Of a stretch of DNA of 5,367 nucleotides, positions 1 to 5,367 are shown piece after piece. The position numbers were made by a program, and so were the translations under genes. Source of the stretch: Candidatus Methanocomedens sp. (GTDB lineage: Archaea; Halobacteriota; Methanosarcinia; Methanosarcinales; Methanocomedenaceae); assembly GCA_009649835.1 (NCBI GenBank), contig PYCK01000133.1, forward strand, positions 1-5,367, read 5' to 3'. The stretch's first letter is position 1; every line of letters begins with the position of its first letter. The notes below the pieces were generated by a model. The model was not told the DNA's origin, ran no database searches, and was given only the letters and a program-made list of their open reading frames with translations.

Positions 1-29
1 ATAGGCTGAATAGTTACCATTTCTTTTTG

Positions 30-39
30 TATAAAATAA
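30..39 (+). promoter_or_regulatory. Candidate archaeal TATA box (distal)
   Basis: TATAAAATAA lies at 30-39 and resembles an archaeal TATA element. Archaeal transcription usually starts roughly 25 bases downstream, which would be near 57-62. That would give a leader containing the GGAGG at 66-70. The preceding bases are T-rich rather than purine-rich, so no good BRE is seen. It is one of two competing promoter candidates for the operon. Confidence 0.35.
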
Positions 40-81
40 GCTGAGGCTGGTATATATGCTGCCCAGGAGGGAGATTATAGG

Positions 82-150
82 GTGAGCCCGGCTGAATCTC
101 CAAATCCATATCCCCCATCCTTAAATACTTCCTTAAACAATTATGTTTAA
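82..150 (+). CDS. Possible 22-codon upstream ORF (leader peptide)
   Basis: A GTG at 82 opens a 22-codon frame ending in TAA at 148-150. The final A of the TAA is the first base of the purP ATG, giving a TAATG junction. A GGAGG lies at 66-70, 11 bases before the GTG, and the purine run extends to 73. The predicted peptide starts MSPAESPNPYPP and is rich in Pro, Ser and Asn, with no recognised domain. If real, it could couple translation to purP, which has no Shine-Dalgarno site of its own. The frame is short and may be chance. A leaderless purP transcript starting near 150 would exclude it. Confidence 0.2.
   Translation: MSPAESPNPYPPSLNTSLNNYV
121..127 (+). promoter_or_regulatory. Candidate TATA box for leaderless purP mRNA
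   Basis: TTAAATA at 121-127 is centred about 26 bases before the purP ATG at 150, the usual distance from an archaeal TATA box to the transcription start. A transcript starting near 150 would be leaderless, which fits the lack of a ribosome binding site in front of that ATG. The upstream bases are C-rich, so no BRE is apparent. It competes with the element at 30-39. Confidence 0.35.
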
Positions 151-1238
151 TGGCACAAACAAATAACTCAATCATGAGTCCCACCATCGCAAAGATCCTC
201 TCAGGATACGACAGGGACAACCTCACCATTGCCACAGTCACAAGTCACACCAGCCTCCAATTATTCGACGGCGCACGCAAGGAAGGCTTAAAGACCATCG
301 GCATCTCCATCGGTAAACCCCCTAAATTCTATGACGCTTTTCCCCTTGCAAAACCCGATGAATTCATAATCGTGGACAGCTATGCCGATATCCTGGACAA
401 AGCCCCGGAACTGGCAGAGCACAACACCATAATCATCCCTACCGGCTCATTCGTGGAATACCTGGGGCACGAGAAATTCATGGACCTGGAACTGCCCACA
501 TTCGGCAACCGGCACGTACTGGAATGGGAATCGGACCGGGACAAAGAACGCCACTGGCTGGAAGGCGCAGGCATATCAATGCCCAAAAAGATAGATGACC
601 CAAAGGATATCAAATCCCCTGTCATGGTCAAGTACCACGGTGCCAAAGGCGGGCGTGGCTTCTTTGTAGCAAAGAACAAGTCAGAGTTCTATGCGAGACT
701 GGACGAGTCCCAGCCCTACACCATCCAGGAATTCATAGTGGGCACCCGCTACTACCTGCATTACTTCTACTCACCCTTACCGACCGAAGGATATACACTG
801 AGCAAAGGCACCCTTGAGCTAATGAGCATGGACAGGCGTGTGGAATCCAATGCCGATGAGATATTCAGGCTGGGCTCGCCCCGTGAACTGGAGGATGCGG
901 GTGTGTATCCCTCCTTTGTGGTAACAGGCAACATACCCTTAGTGGCGCGCGAGTCCCTGCTGCCCAAGATATTTGAACTGGGCGAACAGGTAGTGGAAAG
1001 TTCCCTTGACCTGTTCGGCGGCATGATAGGACCGTTCTGCCTTGAGACAGTGTGCACAGATGAACTGGAATTCCGCATCTTCGAAATATCGGCACGTATC
1101 GTTGCAGGCACCAACCTGTATGTATCAGGTTCACCCTACTCAGACCTGATAGGTCCCGACTTCTCCACAGGCCGCAGGATAGCCAGGGAGATCAAAAAGG
1201 CAGTGAAGTACGATAAACTTGAAGAGGTACTGTCTTGA
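150..1238 (+). CDS. purP: FAICAR synthetase PurP (formate-dependent AICAR formylase)
   Basis: This enzyme makes FAICAR from AICAR, formate and ATP, the penultimate step of IMP synthesis. It replaces the folate-dependent PurH transformylase in archaea and acts in the cytoplasm. The 362-residue product has the usual family length (about 360). The N-terminal TIATVTSHTSLQLFDGA (26-42) matches the PurP substrate-binding start. FGNRHVLEWE (118-127) is a family block. VMVKYHGAKGGRGFF (158-172) is the ATP-grasp nucleotide-binding region, and YTIQEFIVGTRYYLHYFYSPL (190-210) follows it. The C-terminal GPFCLETV (294-301) and EFRIFEISARIVAGTN (307-322) carry the acidic residues expected for metal/ATP binding. 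Start: ATG 150 is used; ATG 174 (residue 9) is a possible alternative, and neither has a clear Shine-Dalgarno site. The stop overlaps the next gene by four bases. The family is recognised by recalled motifs. Some archaea carry PurP paralogues, so the exact activity is slightly less certain than the family. Confidence 0.9.
   Translation: MAQTNNSIMSPTIAKILSGYDRDNLTIATVTSHTSLQLFDGARKEGLKTIGISIGKPPKFYDAFPLAKPDEFIIVDSYADILDKAPELAEHNTIIIPTGSFVEYLGHEKFMDLELPTFGNRHVLEWESDRDKERHWLEGAGISMPKKIDDPKDIKSPVMVKYHGAKGGRGFFVAKNKSEFYARLDESQPYTIQEFIVGTRYYLHYFYSPLPTEGYTLSKGTLELMSMDRRVESNADEIFRLGSPRELEDAGVYPSFVVTGNIPLVARESLLPKIFELGEQVVESSLDLFGGMIGPFCLETVCTDELEFRIFEISARIVAGTNLYVSGSPYSDLIGPDFSTGRRIAREIKKAVKYDKLEEVLS
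1223..1228 (+). promoter_or_regulatory. Ribosome binding site deciding a TTG start
   Basis: AGAGGT lies at 1223-1228 inside the end of purP, six bases before TTG 1235. It supports initiation at this rare start codon. The next in-frame ATG encodes residue 21 and would remove the dinucleotide-binding glycine motif, so TTG is the only sensible start. Confidence 0.7.
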
Positions 1239-2647
1239 ATAAGACGCATGATACGGCGTATGATATAATTATAGTAGGAGCCGGACCTGCCGGCATGTTC
1301 GCAGCACACGAACTGGTGGGAAGTGGTTTTTCCGTACTTATTATCGAGCAGGGACATGATATTTCCCAGCGCAAGTGCAGGATGGGGCTGGCCAGCCGTT
1401 GCACACACTGCGAACCCTGCGACATCATGTGTGGTGTGGGCGGTGCCGGAACCTTCAGCGACGGCACCCTGAACCTGCGCCCCGATATCGGCGGCGACCT
1501 GGGCCAGTACACCAGTGAACCCGACGCCGCCTGGGAACTGGTAGATTATGTGGACAGGATATTCCTGCAATACGGTGCTCCTGATGAACTGAACAGGCCA
1601 TCGGGTAACGAGGTCGAGACCCTGAAACGCAGGGCAGCTTCAGCTGGTGCCAGTTTCATTGACATCCCACAGCGCCATATCGGATCGGACCGGGCGCCCC
1701 GGCTGATAGAGAAGTTCAAGACCTACCTTGCCAGTTCCGGGATAACCTTCATGCTGGAAACAAATGTCACCGACCTCGTGGTCAAAGAAGGGAGGTGTAC
1801 CGGCGTAGTGCTCAAGGACGGCAGCACCGTTCAAGGAAAAGCCGTCATCCTGGCCCCGGGTCGTATCGGGGCTTCCTGGGTGGACGGGATGGTGAAGCAA
1901 CACGGGATCGATGCCAGTTATGCAGGTATTGATATCGGGGTCAGGGTGGAAGTGCCTGCCATAATCATGGACCCGGTCACCAGGATCAACCGTGACCCAA
2001 AATTCCATATTCGCACAAGGAAATACGACGACTTTGTCAGGACATTCTGCACCAACCACCACGGGTTTGTAGTCAGGGAAGAATACGAGGGGTTCATAGC
2101 CACCAACGGACACTCCATGAAGGATGCCAGCTCTGACAATACCAACTTCGCATTCCTGGTAAGGGTAGAACTTACACACCCCATGGAAAACACTACCATG
2201 TACGGCCGCTCGGTCGCCAAACTGGCAACTACCATTGGCGGGGGCAGACCTGTCTTACAGCGTATGGGTGACCTGCGGCGGGGCCGGCGCTCTACCGAGG
2301 ATCGCATTCACCGCAATCCAGTTGATAATACATTAAAGGACGTAACACCAGGTGATATCAGCATGGCAATGCCACACCGTATCGTGATGGATATTATCGA
2401 GGGGCTGGAAGTGCTGAACCAGATCATACCCGGCGTAGCCTCGGATTCCACGTTACTGTACGCACCAGAGATCAAGTTCTATTCCATGCACCTGAACGTG
2501 GACAGTAACATGATGACAAATATCAAAGGGCTGTATGCTGCCGGGGACGGGGCAGGACTGTCCAGGGATATTATCAATGCAGCAGCCACTGGCGTACTGG
2601 CTGCCAGGGGGTTAAAGAACAATATGCAGGGATATCATGGAACTTGA
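1235..2647 (+). CDS. FAD-dependent dehydrogenase, COG2509-like, substrate unknown
   Basis: The predicted cytoplasmic flavoprotein has 470 residues. The N-terminal Rossmann motif is DIIIVGAGPAG (10-20), with Glu38 closing the second strand as the expected FAD ribose ligand. A cysteine-rich stretch follows: Cys48, 56, 59, 62 and 66, leading into GVGGAGTFSDG (67-77). VILAPGR (204-210) is the mid-protein strand motif, and GLYAAGDGAGLSRDIINAA (432-450) is the C-terminal FAD-binding GD box. This layout fits the uncharacterised FAD-dependent dehydrogenases of COG2509, where I recall a similar Cys cluster before G-GAG-FSDG. The substrate and electron partner are unknown. The cysteines may bind metal or an Fe-S cluster, or be redox-active; that is inference. 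Translation starts at TTG 1235 with a good Shine-Dalgarno site. The start overlaps the purP stop, and the end overlaps the next gene by 11 bases, so translational coupling is likely. No frameshift or truncation is seen. Confidence 0.8.
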   Translation: MNKTHDTAYDIIIVGAGPAGMFAAHELVGSGFSVLIIEQGHDISQRKCRMGLASRCTHCEPCDIMCGVGGAGTFSDGTLNLRPDIGGDLGQYTSEPDAAWELVDYVDRIFLQYGAPDELNRPSGNEVETLKRRAASAGASFIDIPQRHIGSDRAPRLIEKFKTYLASSGITFMLETNVTDLVVKEGRCTGVVLKDGSTVQGKAVILAPGRIGASWVDGMVKQHGIDASYAGIDIGVRVEVPAIIMDPVTRINRDPKFHIRTRKYDDFVRTFCTNHHGFVVREEYEGFIATNGHSMKDASSDNTNFAFLVRVELTHPMENTTMYGRSVAKLATTIGGGRPVLQRMGDLRRGRRSTEDRIHRNPVDNTLKDVTPGDISMAMPHRIVMDIIEGLEVLNQIIPGVASDSTLLYAPEIKFYSMHLNVDSNMMTNIKGLYAAGDGAGLSRDIINAAATGVLAARGLKNNMQGYHGT

Positions 2648-3779
2648 AGATTTTTTACAACAGAACGGTTTTGATGCCTACCTGCTGCATGCCGACAGCC
2701 ACTCTAATCCGGATATGTACTATGCCACCAGGTTTTTGGCACCTGATGCTTTCACATACCTGCATGCCGGAGGGGATATCCTGCTGGTATCAAGTATGGA
2801 AAAAGGCCGGGCAGAGAAGGAATCAGGGATAAACGATGTCAGGTCCTCGTCCGATTACGGACTCATGGATGAATTGAAGTGGCACAATGACAGCGGCGTA
2901 GTATACTGCAAAGTGCTGGCCAGGCTGCTGGAAAAAGAAGGGTGCAGCACCATTGCAGTGCCCAGGGACTTTCCACTGTTCTTTGGTGAATGCCTGAAGG
3001 CTGAGGGTTTCAAGATCACAAGTGTCAAGAGCCCTATCGCAAGGTTGAGGGAAAATAAGACAAAATCAGAGATCCAGGCCATCACATCAATCCAGCGCAC
3101 CTGCGAACAAGCTGTGGCGCAGGCTATTGAAGTTATTAGCAGGGCACAGGTCAGTGACGGTGAATTGATCCATAACGGCACCCCCCTCACTGCCGAAGCA
3201 GTCAGGGCGATCATACACCACACTTTACTGGATCACAGCTGCGAGGCTGATGACACTATTGTGGCCTGCGGACCCGGTTCTGCTGACCCCCACTGGCAGG
3301 GAAGCGGAGTACTGAAGGCCCACCAGCCTATCGTGCTGGACGTGTTCCCCCGCCATATGGTGAGCCGGTATTACTGCGACATGAGCCGGACCGTGGTCAA
3401 GGGTGAGCCGGACCCCAGGATCACAGAAATGCATAGCGCAGTAGTGGAAGCACAGGAGACCGCATTCAGGCTTATCAGACCCGGGGTAAGTGGCAGTGAT
3501 GTGCACCAGGCGGTATGCGATACACTGGACGATGCGGGTTTTAAGGTTGGGGATGATGAAGGTTTTATCCATTCCACAGGTCACGGCGTGGGGCTTGAAG
3601 TGCATGAGAAACCGGGCCTGGGTTTGCAGGATGTTGAACTGGAGGCTGGGAATGTGGTGACAGTGGAACCCGGACTGTATTATAAGGACGTGGGAGGCGT
3701 GCGTGTGGAGGATATGGTAGTGGTCACTGATGGCGGATGCAAGAATTTAACTATATTTGATAAGAATCTACAGTTATGA
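2637..3779 (+). CDS. M24 family Xaa-Pro peptidase (prolidase / aminopeptidase P-like)
   Basis: This is a predicted two-metal peptidase of 380 residues that cleaves X-Pro bonds in peptides, probably in the cytoplasm because no signal peptide is present. Residues 1 to about 135 form a short creatinase-type N-terminal domain. The pita-bread catalytic domain begins near 140 (RLRENKTKSEIQAI). The five expected metal ligands are present: Asp235 (IVLDVF), Asp248 (CDMSRT), His316 (STGHGVGLEVHE), Glu344 (VEPGLYY) and Glu358 (VRVEDM). His219 in GPGSADPHW and His323 are the usual substrate-binding histidines. The two Asp ligands are 13 residues apart, two more than the 11 I recall in Pyrococcus prolidase. 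This fits the subfamily with a DxFPR-type loop and does not look like damage. ATG 2637 has AGGGA at 2628-2632 and overlaps the preceding gene by 11 bases. Whether it is a dipeptidase (PepQ) or an aminopeptidase (PepP) cannot be told from the sequence. Confidence 0.87.
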   Translation: MELEDFLQQNGFDAYLLHADSHSNPDMYYATRFLAPDAFTYLHAGGDILLVSSMEKGRAEKESGINDVRSSSDYGLMDELKWHNDSGVVYCKVLARLLEKEGCSTIAVPRDFPLFFGECLKAEGFKITSVKSPIARLRENKTKSEIQAITSIQRTCEQAVAQAIEVISRAQVSDGELIHNGTPLTAEAVRAIIHHTLLDHSCEADDTIVACGPGSADPHWQGSGVLKAHQPIVLDVFPRHMVSRYYCDMSRTVVKGEPDPRITEMHSAVVEAQETAFRLIRPGVSGSDVHQAVCDTLDDAGFKVGDDEGFIHSTGHGVGLEVHEKPGLGLQDVELEAGNVVTVEPGLYYKDVGGVRVEDMVVVTDGGCKNLTIFDKNLQL

Positions 3780-3787
3780 ATAATCAC

Positions 3788-3795
3788 GGATGGTG
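3788..3795 (+). promoter_or_regulatory. Ribosome binding site supporting the map start at 3802
   Basis: GGATGGTG at 3788-3795 resembles the GGAGGTG anti-16S complement with one extra base. It lies six bases before ATG 3802 and overlaps the alternative ATG 3790. It therefore favours 3802 as the start of the methionine aminopeptidase. Confidence 0.45.
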
Positions 3796-3801
3796 TTAGT
3801 A

Positions 3802-4698
3802 ATGGATGAAAACGAGTTGATCAAGGAAATCAAGGAAATTGTCACGAAATACACAACTGCCGGTAAGATACTTGCCCGGGTCAGGAAAGAGACCGCAAAA
3901 CAGGTTCAGGTGGGTGCGTCCCTGCTTGATGTGGCAAACTTCGGCGAGAACATGATCCGTAAAGAAGGGGGTGAGCCGGCATTTCCAATAAACATATCCT
4001 GCAACGAGGAGGCTGCCCATGCCACACCCACAAAGGAAGATACTGATGTGTTCGGCGAGGATATGGTCAAACTGGATATCGGGGTGCATATCGACGGATA
4101 TATTGCCGATACAGCCATCACAGTGGACTTATCAGGGCACCCTGAACTGGTAGATGCAGCCGAAGCAGCCCTTGAAGCTGCCATCCAGGCCGTACATGCA
4201 GGAATTAACACAGCAGAACTGGGAGTGATCATCAATGATACCATTACAGGTTTTGGGTATAAACCCGTGGCTAACCTGACAGGCCACGGTCTGGCCCAGT
4301 ATATGCAGCATGTGCCGCCTACCATACCCAATATCCCTGTTGATTCCGGTGTTGTCCTTGAAGTGGGGCAGGTGGTGGCCATAGAACCTTTTGCCACCGA
4401 CGGCAGGGGATATGTGAGTGAGGGTGCAGGTACCGAGATATATAATAAGGTTGGCAACAAGCCCATCCGGGCCCCCGCTGCCAGGGCCATCTTAAAAGAG
4501 ATCGAACCATTCAAAACACTGCCCTTCGCAAAACGGTGGCTCAATTCAAAGCACCTGGACTTTGCAATGCTGCAGCTTGAAAAGAACGGGAACATTTCAT
4601 CTTATCCGGTACTGAAAGAGGAAACTGGGAAACTGGTCTCCCAGGCAGAACATACCTTAATGGTCGAAGAGGATGGCTGTACGGTAATAACCAGGTGA
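3802..4698 (+). CDS. map: Type II methionine aminopeptidase
   Basis: This enzyme removes the initiator Met from nascent proteins when the second residue is small. It is cytoplasmic, uses two metal ions and is usually essential. Numbering from ATG 3802 (298 residues, near the usual archaeal length of about 295), the ligands are Asp92 (KLDIGVHIDG), Asp103 (IADTA), His162 (LTGHGL), Glu195 (AIEPF) and Glu283 (SQAEHT). Substrate-binding His73 (AAHATP) and His170 (QYMQHVPPTIPN) are in place. Spacings are close to those of Pyrococcus furiosus MetAP as I recall them. The stretch between Glu195 and Glu283 includes the helical insertion that defines type II enzymes. ATG 3790 would add MVLV; ATG 3802 is preferred because of its upstream GGATGGTG and a better family N-terminus. 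The gene lies 22 bases after the Xaa-Pro peptidase, a distant M24 relative, and 2 bases before the next gene. It appears intact. Confidence 0.93.
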   Translation: MDENELIKEIKEIVTKYTTAGKILARVRKETAKQVQVGASLLDVANFGENMIRKEGGEPAFPINISCNEEAAHATPTKEDTDVFGEDMVKLDIGVHIDGYIADTAITVDLSGHPELVDAAEAALEAAIQAVHAGINTAELGVIINDTITGFGYKPVANLTGHGLAQYMQHVPPTIPNIPVDSGVVLEVGQVVAIEPFATDGRGYVSEGAGTEIYNKVGNKPIRAPAARAILKEIEPFKTLPFAKRWLNSKHLDFAMLQLEKNGNISSYPVLKEETGKLVSQAEHTLMVEEDGCTVITR

Positions 4699-4700
4699 TC

Positions 4701-4778
4701 ATGGTACGTCTTAGAAGAATTGCAGGACTATTTGGAATAACAATATTTGCAGCCCTGGTTACCGGAAGTGCCAGTGCT
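4701..4778 (+). other. Signal peptide coding region
   Basis: Codons 1-26 encode a short basic n-region (Arg3, Arg5, Arg6), a 14-residue hydrophobic core and an Ala24-Ser25-Ala26 cleavage motif before Glu27. No lipobox cysteine is present, so Sec export with signal peptidase I processing is predicted rather than a lipoprotein. Confidence 0.85.
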
Positions 4779-5367
4779 GAATATAACTGGAGCAACCAGA
4801 TCACTATCCATGTAGACGGCATGGAATGGCAGTACACAGAAAAGCTGTCTGATCTGGATTCCTATGTATTCAAGTACGATATCGATAACAGGCAAGGGAA
4901 TAAGGATCACTTTGTCAGTACATGGGAACTGATGAAGGCAGACAAGCGGATGAGGGAAAGGTTCAGGGATGCCATTGAAGGTGAAATGGATGTCAGGATA
5001 AACAATTCATCACTTGGTATCGAGGTACTGGATATCGATGCTTCACTTTCCAATAATGCACTGGGTCCGGTCAAGAGCATGACAGAATTGACAAACACCT
5101 ACAGGGTAACATACTCATTCCCGGGTGGAATGCTGGAAAATGGCAGTACCATATGGTTCCTTGGAGAACCCGGGTCGCTGCTGTCAGTTAATTTCCCTGA
5201 AGGCACGCAGATCATATCGACCAAAGGTATTGATAATGTAAGCATCAGGACATCTGATCTTTCTGGTAGGTTCGGTGCAATAAATGAGAGTATTACTGCG
5301 ACTGAGAGTGAAGGTGCGACTGACAATGTAAGTGTAACTGTTGAAGGTGCGACTGACAATGTAAGTG
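4701..5367 (+). CDS. Secreted/surface protein, unrecognised family, partial at right edge
   Basis: The frame stays open from ATG 4701 to the window end (222 codons plus one base), so the C-terminus is missing. Residues 1-26 form a classical signal peptide: basic VRLRR, hydrophobic IAGLFGITIFAALV, then TGSASA with AxA cleavage after Ala26. The mature part seems beta-rich. It holds a DIDNRQGNKDHFVSTWE stretch (60-76) with EF-hand-like acidic spacing, and about eight N-glycosylation sequons (Asn29, 101, 102, 147, 179, 195, 209, 220), as expected for an archaeal envelope glycoprotein. From about residue 200 it enters a Thr/Ser/Glu-rich region with an 11-residue repeat (EGATDNVSVTV), perhaps a stalk leading to a membrane anchor beyond the window. 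The gene starts two bases after map. GTG 4695 is an in-frame alternative start that overlaps the map stop. AGGTGAT at 4693-4699 is a Shine-Dalgarno match but sits very close to the ATG. I do not recognise the family. The protein resembles my memory of Methanosarcinales exported proteins but I cannot name one. Confidence 0.8.
   Translation, partial: MVRLRRIAGLFGITIFAALVTGSASAEYNWSNQITIHVDGMEWQYTEKLSDLDSYVFKYDIDNRQGNKDHFVSTWELMKADKRMRERFRDAIEGEMDVRINNSSLGIEVLDIDASLSNNALGPVKSMTELTNTYRVTYSFPGGMLENGSTIWFLGEPGSLLSVNFPEGTQIISTKGIDNVSIRTSDLSGRFGAINESITATESEGATDNVSVTVEGATDNVS
5310..5367 (+). repeat. 33-base in-frame tandem repeat, cut by the window end
   Basis: Two copies of a 33-base unit (11 codons, EGATDNVSVTV) start at 5310 and 5343. 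The second copy is cut at base 25 by the window edge. All 25 shared bases are identical, 26 when the T before each copy is counted. A weaker related piece, GATAATGTAAGC at 5232-5243, encodes the same DNVS core upstream. Each unit carries an N-V-S glycosylation sequon. The unit is a multiple of three, so changes in copy number would keep the reading frame. The array may continue beyond the window. Confidence 0.85.

Larger units (their letters stand above)
1..149. other. Leader/intergenic region before purP
   Basis: No convincing full gene is visible here. The stretch contains a T-rich tract (about 20-30), an A/T-rich TATA-like element (30-39), a symmetric TATATAT (51-57), a GGAGG (66-70) and a second TATA-like TTAAATA (121-127). 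It probably holds the promoter of the downstream operon. The T-rich tract could also act as a poly-T terminator for a gene left of the window, but that gene is not visible. A minus-strand ATG at 20-18 could start a divergent gene leaving the left edge, but only about six codons can be seen. Confidence 0.5.

Noticed and set aside
85..93. Small palindrome AGCCCGGCT in the purP leader
   Set aside because: The stem would be four base pairs with a one-base loop. It is too small for a terminator or riboswitch, and no T-run follows.
14..241. 75-codon minus-strand open frame across the purP start
   Set aside because: It overlaps the conserved N-terminus of purP and the presumed promoter, and it has no recognisable domain. 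The hydrophobic start is the antisense of ordinary purP codons.
1640..2179. 179-codon minus-strand open frame inside the FAD dehydrogenase
   Set aside because: The sense frame has both FAD-binding motifs. The antisense product has no recognisable motif and no ribosome binding site that I could pick out.
3361..3413. Recurrent GAGCCGG motif in the Xaa-Pro peptidase
   Set aside because: Three loosely spaced copies use common codons in different protein contexts, with no regular spacing or conserved flank. Treated as chance.
3225..3605. 126-codon minus-strand open frame in the Xaa-Pro peptidase
   Set aside because: It covers the part of the M24 catalytic domain that holds three of the five metal ligands. 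It is explained as an antisense shadow.
3780..3801. Terminator or promoter between the two peptidase genes
   Set aside because: The gap is only 22 bases, with no T-run, hairpin or TATA element. Read-through within one operon is more likely.
3821..3841. Short tandem repeat ATCAAGGAA near the map start
   Set aside because: Two 9-base copies encode the helical IKEIKEI. This is amphipathic helix coding rather than a functional DNA repeat.
3906..4595. 229-codon minus-strand open frame
   Set aside because: It lies wholly inside map, whose catalytic residues are all present in the sense frame. The antisense product is Ser/Pro/Ala-rich with no domain, as expected from an antisense shadow of a GC-rich gene.

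Overview
The window looks like a chromosomal segment of a euryarchaeon, probably a methanogen or an anaerobic methane oxidiser of the Methanosarcinales type. This rests on three points. The first gene is a PurP-type, folate-independent purine formylase, which is typical of archaea. The methionine aminopeptidase is type II, the archaeal/eukaryotic form. The genes are packed with overlapping ends, and one has a TTG start with a Shine-Dalgarno site. The taxonomic placement is inference from gene content and recalled protein similarity, not from a search.

Bases 1-149 are a leader or intergenic region. It has TATA-like elements, a T-rich tract, and a possible 22-codon upstream frame with a GGAGG site whose TAA overlaps the next ATG as TAATG. 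From 150 to the right edge, five genes lie on the + strand, likely as one transcription unit: purP (150-1238), a COG2509-like FAD-dependent dehydrogenase (TTG start, 1235-2647), an M24 Xaa-Pro peptidase (2637-3779), a type II methionine aminopeptidase (about 3802-4698), and the start of a secreted or cell-surface protein (4701 to beyond 5367). Junctions are a 4-base overlap, an 11-base overlap, a 22-base gap (10 if map starts at 3790) and a 2-base gap. No intergenic stretch exceeds 300 bases. I see no tRNA, rRNA, CRISPR array or insertion sequence.

The first four genes look intact, with their key motifs present. They are mainly housekeeping: purine synthesis, an oxidoreductase of unknown substrate, and two related metallopeptidases that act on protein N-termini and on proline-containing peptides. 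The two M24 enzymes are adjacent and could act in sequence on Met-X-Pro peptides, but their joint role is inference. The fifth gene is the least explained. It encodes a signal peptide, a mature region rich in N-glycosylation sequons, an EF-hand-like acidic stretch, and an 11-codon in-frame repeat running off the window end. I see no convincing new defence or mobile system. The best leads are the repeat-bearing surface protein, the cysteine cluster of the dehydrogenase, and the possible upstream frame before purP.
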